From Rhodoluna sp. (GTDB lineage: Bacteria; Actinomycetota; Actinomycetes; Actinomycetales; Microbacteriaceae): a DNA stretch of 64,000 bases. The notes under the pieces were generated by a model. That model was not told where the DNA came from, ran no database searches, and saw only the letters and a list, made by a program, of their open reading frames with translations. The translations under genes and the position numbers were made by a program. Location of the stretch: the NCBI RefSeq assembly GCF_024639375.1, contig NZ_JAHEIM010000001.1, forward strand, positions 80,856-144,855, given 5' to 3'. Shown piece after piece: positions 16,693-25,576 of the stretch (position 1 is the first letter of the stretch; every line of letters begins with the position of its first letter).

Positions 16693-17496
16693 GTGCCAGA
16701 AGGGCATACCGTTCATCGCATCGCGAATGACTTTAATCGGTTGTTTGCGAAGCAAGTTGTGCGGGTCACTTCGCCTCAGGGTCGATTCGCCGACAGTGCT
16801 CAATTAATCAGTGGGCACCAACTTGTCAAAGCTCGAGCAATCGGCAAGCAAATGTTTTTGCTTTTCGATAACCAACTAACTCTTCGCATTCACCTGGGCA
16901 TTTACGGAAAGTGGAATGTTTCCGAGATTGATCCGGAGGCAATTCCAGATCCGGTGGGGCAGGTGCGCGCCCGGTTTATCAGTGGGCAGAACCTAGCTGA
17001 CCTGCGCGGGCCAACGGTTTGTGAGGTGCTAACCAAGGCCGAAGTGAAGGTGGTAGAAAAACGCCTCGGGCCGGACCCGCTAAACCCAGATCGGGATGGC
17101 ACTGAGCAAGAACGCTTCGTGCAAAAGGTGCTCAGTTCGAAAACCGCAATCGGTTTGTTGCTGATGAATCAAGATGTGATTGCCGGCATCGGCAACGTCT
17201 ACCGAGCAGAGATTCTTTTCCGCGCCAAAATTGATCCGCATCGCCCAGGCAACACGTTGCAGGCATCCGAGGTCGAAGAAATTTGGCGAGACGCAGTAGA
17301 CCTGCTCAAGGTGGGCGTAAAAACTGGCTTCATGATTACTCGCGATGAGCTGCGTACCAAACGGCCGAAGCGGGCGGATCGCAACTTTGTTTATAAGCGC
17401 GAGGGATTGCCGTGCCGAGTTTGTTCGACAAATATTTCGATAGAAATCATGGCGGCCCGAAAACTTTATTTTTGCGTTGGGTGCCAGATTAATTAA
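16693..17496 (+). CDS. Fpg/Nei family DNA glycosylase (Nei2-like)
   Basis: Base-excision repair enzyme that removes oxidised bases and nicks the strand by beta/delta elimination. 267 residues; the mature N-terminus is PEGHTVHR (catalytic Pro2, Glu3). Lys is expected in the IGKQMFLLFD beta strand, the H2TH region is around VIAGIGNVYRAEILF (about 158-172), and a C-terminal zinc finger (CRVC ... CVGC) closes the protein. PEGHT is typical of the actinobacterial Nei2 group rather than Fpg. GTG start directly after the rpiB stop. Confidence 0.93.
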   Translation: MPEGHTVHRIANDFNRLFAKQVVRVTSPQGRFADSAQLISGHQLVKARAIGKQMFLLFDNQLTLRIHLGIYGKWNVSEIDPEAIPDPVGQVRARFISGQNLADLRGPTVCEVLTKAEVKVVEKRLGPDPLNPDRDGTEQERFVQKVLSSKTAIGLLLMNQDVIAGIGNVYRAEILFRAKIDPHRPGNTLQASEVEEIWRDAVDLLKVGVKTGFMITRDELRTKRPKRADRNFVYKREGLPCRVCSTNISIEIMAARKLYFCVGCQIN

Positions 17497-17545
17497 AGGC
17501 CGTTGGCCGAGTGGCCAATTGGCCAGTGATTATTTGCAGCAACAG

Positions 17546-17616
17546 AGCGGGCGACGGGAATCGAACCCGCACAATCAGTTTGGAAGACTGAGACTCTACC
17601 ATTGAGCTACGCCCGC
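17546..17616 (-). tRNA. tRNA-Gly (anticodon TCC)
   Basis: Minus-strand cloverleaf: acceptor GCGGGCG/CGCCCGC, D arm GCTC/GAGT, anticodon loop CTTCCAA within TCAGT/ACTGA giving TCC (reads GGA), T arm GCGGG-TTCGATT-CCCGT. The discriminator is T and no CCA is encoded. Confidence 0.94.
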
Positions 17617-17647
17617 GGGTGGTTGACCAATTTCAGTGAAATCGACG

Positions 17648-17685
17648 CAACCTCTCTATTCTATGGGATAGAGTTACGGAGGTTG
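17648..17685 (+). repeat. Nested inverted repeat between two divergent tRNA genes
   Basis: CAACCTC (17648-17654) pairs with GAGGTTG (17679-17685); the inner CTCTAT (17654-17659) pairs with ATAGAG (17668-17673). It lies in the shared 94-bp promoter region of tRNA-Gly and tRNA-Pro and could be an operator or a hairpin in the tRNA-Pro leader. Function unknown. Confidence 0.4.
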
Positions 17686-17710
17686 TTCTGGTTTCGATCA
17701 GAAAATCAAC

Positions 17711-17786
17711 CGGGGTGTAGCGTAGTGGCTAGCGCGCCTGCTTTGGGAGCAGGATATCGCAGGTTCGAGTCCTGTCACCCCGACCA
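17711..17786 (+). tRNA. tRNA-Pro (anticodon TGG)
   Basis: Acceptor CGGGGTG/CACCCCG, anticodon loop TTTGGGA in CCTGC/GCAGG giving TGG (reads CCA), T arm GCAGG-TTCGAGT-CCTGT, discriminator A. This is the only tRNA in the window whose 3' CCA is encoded (17784-17786). It is followed by a terminator 38 bp downstream. Confidence 0.94.
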
Positions 17787-17823
17787 TTCGGTCTAGTTAT
17801 TGCGAAGACCATTGATAAAAACC

Positions 17824-17852
17824 GGCTCGTCTCATTTTGGGGCGAGCCCTTT
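17824..17852 (+). terminator. Intrinsic terminator after tRNA-Pro
   Basis: GGCTCG (17824-17829) pairs with CGAGCC (17843-17848), followed by CTTTT. It lies just ahead of the tig ribosome site, so it may also act as an attenuator on tig if tig is read from the tRNA promoter. Confidence 0.65.
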
Positions 17853-17865
17853 TCAGGAGAAGCCC

Positions 17866-19182
17866 TTGAAAACCTCTGTAGAACGCATCAAGCCAACCCG
17901 CGCGAAGCTAACCATCGAAGTAACTCCAGCGGAATTCCGCCCGAGCATCGATCACGCTTACGAGCACATCGCCGAAACCGTAAACATCCCTGGTTTCCGC
18001 AAGGGAAAGATTCCTGCTGCGATTCTTGACCAGCGCGTTGGTCGCCCGGCTGTTTTGGCTCACGCCATCAACGACGGTCTAGACAACATCTATCGCGAGG
18101 CTCTTGAAGAGAGTAAGTTGCGCCCATTGGGTCAGCCTGCTGCAGACATCAAGCAGAGCCCAGACGAGAAGACTTTCGAAGGCAACCTAATCGTTGAGAT
18201 CGAAGTTGAAGTTCGACCAGAGTTGAACCTAAAGGAATACAAGGGTCTTCAGGTTAAGGTCGATGCAATCAAGGTTGGCGGAATCGAAGTTGACGCAGAG
18301 CTAGACGCATTGCGTGCTCGCTTCGGCAGCCTAAAGACCGTTGAGCGCCCAGCAAAGAAGGGCGACTTCACCACTATTGACTTGAGCGCAACCATCGATG
18401 GCAAAGTTATCGACTCAGCTCAGAACATTTCATACGAGATCGGCGCTGGCAACTTGCTAGACGGCATCGACGAAGCGCTTGACACTCTTACCGCCGGCGA
18501 ATCAACCACTTTCAAGTCAAAGTTGGTTGGTGGCGAAAAGGCTGGCCAGGAAGCAGAAGTTGCAGTTACTTTGACCGCGGTTAAAGAGCGCGAACTTCCA
18601 GAGGCAGACGACAAGTTTGCTCAGCTTGCAAGCCAGTTTGACACCTTGGCTGAGCTAAAGGCAGACCTAGAGGCGCAGATTGCTCGCTCAAAGAACTACG
18701 AGCAAGGCATTCAGGCTCGCGATCTACTTACCGACCAGTTGCTTGAGCTAATCGAGGTTCCAGTTTCAGAAGAACTAGTTGAAGCCGATGTGCACCGTCA
18801 CCTAGAAGGCGAAGGCCGTCTAGAAGACGCAACCCACCGCGCCGAGGTTCTAGAGCAGAGCACTCGCTCATTCAAGGTTCAGATGTTGCTAGACGCAATC
18901 GCCGAAAAAGAAGAAATTCAGGTTGGCGAGCAAGAGCTAATTGCTTACCTAGTGCAGAGCTCTCAGCAGTACGGCATGGCACCAAACGACTTCATCAAGG
19001 CAATCAGCCAGCAGGGCCAAGTGCCTATGTTCGTAGCCGAGGCAGCTCGTCGCAAGGCTCTATCGATCGTGCTTGAGTCAGCAGCCGTCACCGATTCAAA
19101 GGGTGCCAAGGTTGATCTTTCTGAGTTCACCAAAACCGACTTTGAAGCCGCGGATGACCACGCTGGTCACGACCACGACTAA
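17866..19182 (+). CDS. tig: Trigger factor
   Basis: Ribosome-bound chaperone and peptidyl-prolyl isomerase that meets nascent chains. 438 residues: ribosome-binding domain with GFRKGKIPAAILDQRVG (about 46-62), FKBP-type domain (KKGDFTTIDLSATIDGKV) and helical C-terminal arms ending in HAGHDHD. The TTG at 17866 is chosen because AGGAG stands six bases upstream and it yields the conserved KTSVERIKPTRAKLTIEV opening; upstream in-frame starts fall in the terminator. Codon use is that of a highly expressed gene (many CTA and AAG codons). Confidence 0.96.
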   Translation: MKTSVERIKPTRAKLTIEVTPAEFRPSIDHAYEHIAETVNIPGFRKGKIPAAILDQRVGRPAVLAHAINDGLDNIYREALEESKLRPLGQPAADIKQSPDEKTFEGNLIVEIEVEVRPELNLKEYKGLQVKVDAIKVGGIEVDAELDALRARFGSLKTVERPAKKGDFTTIDLSATIDGKVIDSAQNISYEIGAGNLLDGIDEALDTLTAGESTTFKSKLVGGEKAGQEAEVAVTLTAVKERELPEADDKFAQLASQFDTLAELKADLEAQIARSKNYEQGIQARDLLTDQLLELIEVPVSEELVEADVHRHLEGEGRLEDATHRAEVLEQSTRSFKVQMLLDAIAEKEEIQVGEQELIAYLVQSSQQYGMAPNDFIKAISQQGQVPMFVAEAARRKALSIVLESAAVTDSKGAKVDLSEFTKTDFEAADDHAGHDHD

Positions 19183-19194
19183 TCAAAAGTTTCT

Positions 19195-19231
19195 GAAATC
19201 CCCGTCAATTGATTGGCGGGGATTTCCTTTT
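19195..19231 (+). terminator. Intrinsic terminator of tig
   Basis: GAAATCCCCG (19195-19204) pairs perfectly with CGGGGATTTC (19217-19226), then CTTTT. Confidence 0.85.
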
Positions 19232-19269
19232 GCCTTATAAGGTTGGTTTGGAACACTTGGGGGATTTAA

Positions 19270-20199
19270 ATGGCAAAGGTAGCCAAGCACCACATCATAA
19301 ATGGGTCTGTGGCGCTTGCAGTTGCATTGATCGTTTCGGCTACGACTTGGTTGGTTGTTGAACCAAACCTAGAAAGCATTGCGGCGGGCAGCTCGCGCAC
19401 TGCATGTTTCGAGAAAAAGACCGGCCACGTTTACCTGCGCACAATTTGCAAAAGTACCGAAACCAAGTTGGTCATCAATTCTGCCGGCGCCAATGGCGCC
19501 CAGGGCTTGCAGGGGCAATCCGCCTATGCGTTGGCTGCCGAATATGGCTTCACGGGAACTGTGACTGAGTGGTTGGCAAGTTTGGTTGGCCCTCCTGGTG
19601 CAACCGGTCCACAAGGACCAAGTGGTTACTCTGGTTCAGATGGCGGGCGAGGCTCAACAGGACCACAGGGTCCGGTTGGTCCGGTTGGTCCGGCTGGCAC
19701 CAACGGCACAAACGGAACTAATGGTTTCGTGCCTGACTATGGCTACTTCATTGACGTGACTTCACAAACCATGACTGCGATTAACACACCAACAGCAATG
19801 AAATTCGGTACCAGCCTCATTTCCGACAAAGGCGTGACCATTGTGAATGGAAATGAGATTCACTTTGCCAAAGCTGGAACCTACAACGTGTCGTTTTCAG
19901 CCCAGGTATTTAAGGCATCATCCACTGCGCCCGAAGACATTGACATCTGGTTGTCGAAGAATGGCGCAGACGTCTTGAATTCGAACACTCAGCTGACCAT
20001 CGTGAACGACGTTGCAAAAACCGGAAAGGCCGTGGCGGCCTGGAACTTTTTCGTCACCACAACCGCGCCGAACGAATATTGCCAATTGATGTGGTCTGCA
20101 GCCAGCACCGTAATTTCAATTCCTTATGTTGGTCCGCAAACCCTTCCGGATCGTCCGGGCATCCCATCACTCATCCTGAGTGTTAATCAGGTTGGCTGA
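19270..20199 (+). CDS. Membrane-anchored or exported collagen-like protein
   Basis: 309 residues. An uncleaved signal-anchor or signal peptide covers about 11-30, then a small domain with two Cys (46 and 60). The motif SAYALAAEYGFTGTVTEWLA (84-103) is like those preceding collagen segments in phage fibres and bacterial surface proteins. Fifteen uninterrupted Gly-X-Y triplets follow (107-151, including GPP, GPQ, GPV and three GTN). The C-terminal domain of about 155 residues resembles C1q/BclA-type trimerising jelly rolls (FAKAGTYNVSFSAQV). It is probably a trimeric surface filament. It interrupts the usual tig-clpP neighbourhood, is bounded by a terminator upstream, and has its own GGGGGA ribosome site. 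Exact role unknown. Confidence 0.8.
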   Translation: MAKVAKHHIINGSVALAVALIVSATTWLVVEPNLESIAAGSSRTACFEKKTGHVYLRTICKSTETKLVINSAGANGAQGLQGQSAYALAAEYGFTGTVTEWLASLVGPPGATGPQGPSGYSGSDGGRGSTGPQGPVGPVGPAGTNGTNGTNGFVPDYGYFIDVTSQTMTAINTPTAMKFGTSLISDKGVTIVNGNEIHFAKAGTYNVSFSAQVFKASSTAPEDIDIWLSKNGADVLNSNTQLTIVNDVAKTGKAVAAWNFFVTTTAPNEYCQLMWSAASTVISIPYVGPQTLPDRPGIPSLILSVNQVG

Positions 20200-20299
20200 A
20201 CCGCTTAGACGCGCACTTTAGCCACGGGCGAACAAGGTAATGAATTGCCCGGTGTTGCGGTTATCTTAGTCAGGCAACCTCAAGACTTAGGAGTACTTC

Positions 20300-20881
20300 A
20301 TGGCTGAAAACCCAATGGGCCCAAACAGCACTTTCGAGCGACTGCTCAAAGACCGCATTATTTGGCTGGGCACCGAAGTTCGCGACGACATGGCCAATGA
20401 AATTTGCGCCAAGATTCTGCTGCTAGCTGCCGAAGACTCACAAAAAGACATCTTCCTTTACATCAACTCACCCGGCGGCTCAATCACCGCAGGCATGGCA
20501 ATCTACGACACCATGCAGTACGTTCCAAACGACATCGTCACAGTTGGCATTGGCATGTGTGCCTCGATGGGGCAGTTCTTGTTGTCATCGGGCACCAAGG
20601 GCAAGCGCTATGCAACCCCAAACACTCGCGTGCTATTGCACCAGCCACACGGTGGCTTTGGCGGCACCGCATCAGACATTCAGACTCAGGCTGAGCTAAT
20701 CGTTTCGATGAAGCGTCAGCTGGCTTCGATTACCGCTGAACAGACCGGCAAGACTGTTGAGCAGATTGAAGCCGATGGTGACCGCGACCGCTGGTTCAGT
20801 GCGCAAGAAGCACTTGACTACGGATTCATCGATCACATTCAAAAATATGCAGCAAGCCAAACCGGCGTGGGCAAGAACTAA
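20300..20881 (+). CDS. clpP1: ATP-dependent Clp protease proteolytic subunit 1
   Basis: 193 residues. The catalytic Ser is in [14 protein letters not shown] (about 92-105), His in VLLHQPHGG (about 117-125) and Asp is expected near the DRDRW region, so the triad is present. Forms the barrel with ClpP2 and degrades substrates fed by ClpX or ClpC. The ATG follows TTAGGAG by eight bases. Only 14 bp separate it from clpP2, forming one operon as in other Actinomycetota, where both subunits are needed. Confidence 0.95.
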   Translation: MAENPMGPNSTFERLLKDRIIWLGTEVRDDMANEICAKILLLAAEDSQKDIFLYINSPGGSITAGMAIYDTMQYVPNDIVTVGIGMCASMGQFLLSSGTKGKRYATPNTRVLLHQPHGGFGGTASDIQTQAELIVSMKRQLASITAEQTGKTVEQIEADGDRDRWFSAQEALDYGFIDHIQKYAASQTGVGKN

Positions 20882-20895
20882 GGGCGGGCACCAAC

Positions 20896-21528
20896 ATGAC
20901 TAAATCAAACATTTTTCAGAGCCCAGAGGCTCGCTACATTCTTCCTACTTTCGAAGAGCGCACCTCTTACGGTTTCAAGCGTCAAGACCCATACAACAAG
21001 CTTTTCGAAGACCGCATCGTGTTCTTGGGTGTTCAGGTAGACGACGCCTCTGCGGATGACGTTATGGCGCAATTGCTGGTTCTTGAATCACAGGACCCAG
21101 ATCGCGACATCACCATGTACATCAACTCACCGGGTGGTTCATTCACTGCGATGACCGCTATCTACGACACCATGCAATACATTCGCCCACAGATTCAAAC
21201 CGTTTGTTTGGGTCAGGCAGCTTCTGCTGCTGCGGTGTTGTTGGCTGCTGGCGCACCCGGCAAGCGTCTAGCTTTGCCAAACGCCCGCGTGCTGATTCAC
21301 CAGCCATCAACCGGTGATTCAGGCCGTGGTCAGGCTTCGGATATTGAGATTCAGGCACGTGAAATCATGCGCTTGCGCGAGTGGCTAGAGAGCACCTTGG
21401 CAAAGCACACCAAGCGTTCAATTGCCGAGGTCAACCACGACATCGATCGCGACAAGATCTTGACTGCTCCAGAAGCGTTGGAATATGGCCTGATTGACCA
21501 GGTTCTAACTTCACGCAAAAACGCGTAA
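20896..21528 (+). CDS. clpP2: ATP-dependent Clp protease proteolytic subunit 2
   Basis: 210 residues with the catalytic Ser in [15 protein letters not shown] and His in [29 protein letters not shown] is the head-domain motif. Longer N-terminus than ClpP1 (about 15 extra residues). Partner of ClpP1; 14 bp downstream of it. A stem-loop follows before clpX, which has its own start signals. Confidence 0.95.
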   Translation: MTKSNIFQSPEARYILPTFEERTSYGFKRQDPYNKLFEDRIVFLGVQVDDASADDVMAQLLVLESQDPDRDITMYINSPGGSFTAMTAIYDTMQYIRPQIQTVCLGQAASAAAVLLAAGAPGKRLALPNARVLIHQPSTGDSGRGQASDIEIQAREIMRLREWLESTLAKHTKRSIAEVNHDIDRDKILTAPEALEYGLIDQVLTSRKNA

Positions 21529-21547
21529 ATACCTTTAGAAATAGCGA

Positions 21548-21583
21548 AATGCGGGTGGGCGAGGCTCATCCGCATTGTCGTTT
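21548..21583 (+). terminator. Probable terminator of clpP1P2
   Basis: AATGCGG (21548-21554) pairs with CCGCATT (21570-21576), with further inner pairing (GC/GC), followed by the weak T-rich stretch GTCGTTTCT. May only attenuate read-through into clpX. Confidence 0.5.
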
Positions 21584-21591
21584 CTGGGTTA

Positions 21592-21597
21592 TAGAGT
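21592..21597 (+). promoter_or_regulatory. -10 element TAGAGT for clpX
   Basis: TAGAGT is followed by TCTTGC and ATG 21604: six bases, no ribosome site. Suggests an independent leaderless clpX transcript behind the clpP terminator. Confidence 0.5.
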
Positions 21598-21603
21598 TCT
21601 TGC

Positions 21604-22875
21604 ATGACCAAGCTCGGTGAATCAGGCGACCTGCTTAAGTGCTCTTTCTGCGGAAAGTCACAGAAGCAGGTTCGCAAACTAATTGCCGGCCCAGGGGTCT
21701 ACATTTGCGATGAATGCATCGAGCTTTGCAACGAAATCATCGAAGAAGAACTTGGTGCTGCTGTTGCCGAGGGCGTTGAAGAAATCGATCTGCCTAAGCC
21801 TCGCGAAATCAAAGGCTTCCTAGACGAATACGTCATTGGTCAAGACCAAGCCAAGAAGGCTTTGGCGGTTGCCGTCTATAACCACTACAAGCGCCTTCGC
21901 TCACGCGGCACACTTACTGCTGCTGGCAAAGAGCACGATTCAATCGAAATTGCCAAGTCAAACATTTTGATGATTGGCCCAACCGGTTGTGGCAAAACCT
22001 ATTTGGCACAAACCTTGGCTAAGCGTTTAAACGTTCCGTTCGCTGTTGCTGATGCAACCGCACTAACCGAAGCCGGTTATGTTGGCGAAGACGTTGAAAA
22101 CATTTTGCTCAAGCTTTTGCAAGCCGCAGACTTCGATGTAAAGCGTGCAGAAACCGGCATCATCTACATTGACGAAATCGACAAGATTTCTCGCAAGGCC
22201 GAGAACCCTTCAATTACTCGCGATGTTTCGGGTGAAGGCGTTCAGCAGGCTCTACTAAAAATTCTTGAAGGCACTGTTGCTTCGGTTCCACCTCAAGGTG
22301 GCCGCAAGCACCCTCAACAAGAGTTCATTCAAATTGACACCACCAACGTGCTGTTCATCGTTGCTGGTGCTTTTGCCGGTCTTGAAGAAATTATTTCTCA
22401 GCGCTCAGGCAAGAAGGGCATCGGTTTTGGCGCACCAATCTCTGGCAAAAATGACGACATCGAAATCTTCACCGAGGTTCAACCAGAAGACCTTCGCAAA
22501 TTTGGTTTGATTCCTGAGTTCATTGGCCGCTTGCCTGTGATTGCAACTGTAACTCCACTAGATCGCTCAGCGCTGATGCAAATTCTCACCGAACCAAAGA
22601 ATGCTTTGGTAAAGCAATACCAGCGCATGTTTGAGCTTGATGGTTTTGAGCTCGAGTTCGACAAGCCTGCACTAGAAGCGATTGCAGATCTTGCAGTTGC
22701 TCGCGAAACCGGCGCCCGCGGGTTGCGCGCAATCATGGAAGAAATTCTTGGCCCGGTAATGTTCGAAATTCCAGGCAGCGATGTTCAAGGTGTTGTAAAA
22801 ATTACCAAGGCCGTTGTTAGCGAAGGTGCTGTGCCTCAAACGGTTCCGTTTAAGAGCAACCGCAAAACTGCTTAA
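21604..22875 (+). CDS. clpX: ATP-dependent Clp protease ATP-binding subunit ClpX
   Basis: AAA+ unfoldase that recognises and threads proteins into ClpP. 423 residues: N-terminal zinc-binding domain (CSFCGKSQ ... CDECIELC, about 14-42), Walker A GPTGCGKT (about 122-129), Walker [11 protein letters not shown] (about 185-194), pore loop GYVGED, arginine finger region and the ClpP-contact loop ISGKNDDIE area. Its last four bases overlap the convergent valS. Confidence 0.97.
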   Translation: MTKLGESGDLLKCSFCGKSQKQVRKLIAGPGVYICDECIELCNEIIEEELGAAVAEGVEEIDLPKPREIKGFLDEYVIGQDQAKKALAVAVYNHYKRLRSRGTLTAAGKEHDSIEIAKSNILMIGPTGCGKTYLAQTLAKRLNVPFAVADATALTEAGYVGEDVENILLKLLQAADFDVKRAETGIIYIDEIDKISRKAENPSITRDVSGEGVQQALLKILEGTVASVPPQGGRKHPQQEFIQIDTTNVLFIVAGAFAGLEEIISQRSGKKGIGFGAPISGKNDDIEIFTEVQPEDLRKFGLIPEFIGRLPVIATVTPLDRSALMQILTEPKNALVKQYQRMFELDGFELEFDKPALEAIADLAVARETGARGLRAIMEEILGPVMFEIPGSDVQGVVKITKAVVSEGAVPQTVPFKSNRKTA

Positions 22876-25493
22876 GCTTCTGGTTTTTCTGCCAGCACAA
22901 CATCAACCATCGCAACAACTTCGCCTTCGGCGTAGCCCAGGGTTGCAATGCGACCAACCGACTTCAAGTCAGTCTCAAGCAAACGCAAACTTGTCAATGT
23001 TGCAGTCGGTGCTTCAATAACCGCAGATTCAACATCAGCCTTCATAGAGACCTTGGCGTCAGACTTAGCCTTGCGAACGCCAAGCAGTGCAGTCGATGCA
23101 AGCTCAAGCAGGCCAAGGTTGCTGCCATCTAGGTCGGCTGCAATCTCTGCGTGAGTTGGCCAGGCTGCACGGTGAATTGAACCCGCATCTTTCTGCCACC
23201 AGCCCCAAACCTCGTCGGTTGCAAAAGGCAAGAACGGTGCAAACAAACGCAACATGGTGTGCAGTGCCGTGCGAAGTGCAATTGCCGCGGATGCCTGCTG
23301 CGCAGCGTCAACGCCACCCTGACCGTATGCGCGTTCTTTGACTAGCTCAAGGTAGTCGTCGGTGAAAGTCCAGAAGAACTTCTCGGTCAACTCGAGTGAC
23401 TTGGTGTGGTCGTAGTTCTCGAATGCTTCGGTAGCCAAGGTCACAACGTTGGCTAGATCAAGCAGCATGGCCTGATCAATAGGTTCAGTCACCTTGGTGT
23501 GGCCGGCAGGCACTTCAAATGAAAGTGCAAACTTGGCAGCGTTCAAAAGTTTGATTGCCAAACGGCGACCAACCTTCATCTGACCTTCGTCAAATGCTGC
23601 GTCGGTGCCAAGACGAGCAGAAGCAGCCCAGTAGCGAACCGCGTCGGCGCCGTGATTATCAATCGGCTCTGCAGGCACAACAACGTTGCCCTTTGACTTC
23701 GACATCTTTTTGCGGTCTGGGTCAAGAATCCATCCGGAGATTGCCGCGTTCGACCATGGCAACTGACCGTGCTCTTGCTCTGAACGCAACAGGGTTGAGA
23801 ACAACCAGGTGCGAATAATGTCTTGGCCCTGAGGGCGAAGGTCGTATGGGAAAACCTTCGCAAACTTTTCTGGGTCGGCAATCCAACCACCAGCAAGCTG
23901 TGGGGTCAACGATGAGGTCGCCCAAGTGTCCATGATGTCCATCTCGCCAATGAAGCCGCCGGCAACGCCGCGCTGCGCTTCGGTGTACCCCGAAGGTACA
24001 TCGATTGATGGGTCGATCGGGAGCGACTCGGCACTAGGAACCAGGGGAGTCTCAAAGTTAGCTTCGCCGTTGGCATCCAATGCGTACCAAACTGGAATTG
24101 GAACACCAAAGAAACGCTGGCGTGAAATTAGCCAGTCGCCGGTTAGTCCGTTTACCCAGTTTTCAAAACGCACGCGCATGAAATCAGGGTGAAAGTTCAA
24201 CTGCTTGCCAAGTTCGATCAAACGCTCGCGCACATTTGCATCCCGACCACCGTTGCGGATGTACCACTGGCGAGTTGAAACGATTTCGAGTGGCTTGTCG
24301 CCCTTTTCGAAAAACTTCACATCGTGAGTGATTGGCTTTGGGTCGCCAACCATGTCGCCAGATTCCTGCAGCAGTTCAACAATGCGTTGCTTGGCAGAGA
24401 ACACGGTTTTGCCAACAAGTTCTGCATAGGCAGCCTTGCCCTGCTCACTCACAATTGCGTCTGGCACCTCTTCGATGATTCGGCCATCCCAGCCCAAAAT
24501 TGCGCGGTTTGGCAAGTCAAGTTCGCGCCACCAGACAACGTCGGTGACGTCACCAAAAGTACAGATCATGGCAATGCCCGAGCCCTTGTCAATCTGCGCC
24601 AAGCGGTGCGCAACCACTGGAATCTCAACATCGAAAAGCGGAGTCTTCACGGTCTTGCCAAACAAACCCTGGTAGCGCTCGTCATCTGGGTGCGCAACCA
24701 AAGCAACACAGGCCGGCAATAGTTCTGGGCGAGTGGTTTCGATGAAAATCTTGCCGTCTGGGCCGTTGAAACCAAGACGGTGGTAGGCGCCCGGTTGTTC
24801 ACGGTCTTCAAGTTCGGCCTGTGCCACTGCAGTTCTAAAAGTGATGTCCCACAGGGTCGGGGCCATCGACTGATAAGCCTCGCCACGGGCAAGGTTGTTC
24901 AAGAAAGCTTTTTGCGAAACAGCAATAGCTGCAGGCGAAATGGTTTGGTAGGTCTGGCTCCAGTCAACCGAAAGACCAAGGCGGCGCCAAAGTGCCTCAA
25001 ATTGCTTCTCGTCTTCGGTAGTCAAACGTTCGCAAAGTTCAATGAAATTGCGGCGTGAAATGGCAACTTGGTCGGCAGCCTTTGAGCTCTTGTTGTCGCC
25101 GCCCTCAAACGGTGGCACGAAGCCATCCACATATGGAAGTGACGGGTCGCAACGAACACCGAAGAAGTTCTGCACGCGACGCTCGGTTGGCAAACCGTTG
25201 TCATCCCAGCCCATTGGGTAGTAAACCTCTAGGCCCTGCATGCGCTTATAGCGGGCAACAACATCGGTGTGGGTGTAGCTAAAAACGTGACCCACGTGCA
25301 GCGAACCAGAAACGGTTGGCGGCGGGGTGTCGATCGAATAAATCTCATCGCGCGAAGCCTCGCGTCGAAAACGATAGACGCCTTCTTCTTCCCAGCGCAG
25401 CCCCCACTTTTCCTCGAGGCCCTCGACGCCCACTTTTTCGGGTGCGTCGGCGGGGCTAAGGATGCTCGATGAGCCGGATTGGGCAGTATTCAC
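22872..25493 (-). CDS. valS: Valyl-tRNA synthetase
   Basis: Class I aminoacyl-tRNA synthetase that charges tRNA-Val. 873 residues: HVGH in [17 protein letters not shown] (HIGH equivalent, about 68-71), CP1 editing domain in the middle, [10 protein letters not shown] (KMSKS motif) and an anticodon-binding domain. The C-terminal coiled coil of E. coli ValRS is reduced, as in other short bacterial forms. I place the start at GTG 25493, preceded by GGAG nine bases upstream; a TTG at 25508 would add METLR. Convergent with clpX (4-bp overlap), divergent from ileS. Confidence 0.95.
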   Translation of the reverse strand: MNTAQSGSSSILSPADAPEKVGVEGLEEKWGLRWEEEGVYRFRREASRDEIYSIDTPPPTVSGSLHVGHVFSYTHTDVVARYKRMQGLEVYYPMGWDDNGLPTERRVQNFFGVRCDPSLPYVDGFVPPFEGGDNKSSKAADQVAISRRNFIELCERLTTEDEKQFEALWRRLGLSVDWSQTYQTISPAAIAVSQKAFLNNLARGEAYQSMAPTLWDITFRTAVAQAELEDREQPGAYHRLGFNGPDGKIFIETTRPELLPACVALVAHPDDERYQGLFGKTVKTPLFDVEIPVVAHRLAQIDKGSGIAMICTFGDVTDVVWWRELDLPNRAILGWDGRIIEEVPDAIVSEQGKAAYAELVGKTVFSAKQRIVELLQESGDMVGDPKPITHDVKFFEKGDKPLEIVSTRQWYIRNGGRDANVRERLIELGKQLNFHPDFMRVRFENWVNGLTGDWLISRQRFFGVPIPVWYALDANGEANFETPLVPSAESLPIDPSIDVPSGYTEAQRGVAGGFIGEMDIMDTWATSSLTPQLAGGWIADPEKFAKVFPYDLRPQGQDIIRTWLFSTLLRSEQEHGQLPWSNAAISGWILDPDRKKMSKSKGNVVVPAEPIDNHGADAVRYWAASARLGTDAAFDEGQMKVGRRLAIKLLNAAKFALSFEVPAGHTKVTEPIDQAMLLDLANVVTLATEAFENYDHTKSLELTEKFFWTFTDDYLELVKERAYGQGGVDAAQQASAAIALRTALHTMLRLFAPFLPFATDEVWGWWQKDAGSIHRAAWPTHAEIAADLDGSNLGLLELASTALLGVRKAKSDAKVSMKADVESAVIEAPTATLTSLRLLETDLKSVGRIATLGYAEGEVVAMVDVVLAEKPEA

Positions 25494-25576
25494 GCGTAAA
25501 GTCTCCAAGAAAGGGGTTTGTTACAGGTTAACATTGATAACAGAAATCCTTTTGCTTGACTGCCAGAAAGCCCTGC

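Noticed and set aside
17499..17530. GGCC-rich palindromes between the nei-type gene and tRNA-Gly
   Set aside because: TTGGCC/GGCCAA can pair, but no U tract and no repeat elsewhere in the window; function cannot be assigned.
17602..17796. ORF across tRNA-Pro
   Set aside because: It reads through a clear tRNA gene; not coding.
19576..19730. Collagen-like region as part of a prophage tail fibre
   Set aside because: No other phage genes, integrase or att-like repeats are near, and the protein has an N-terminal export signal.
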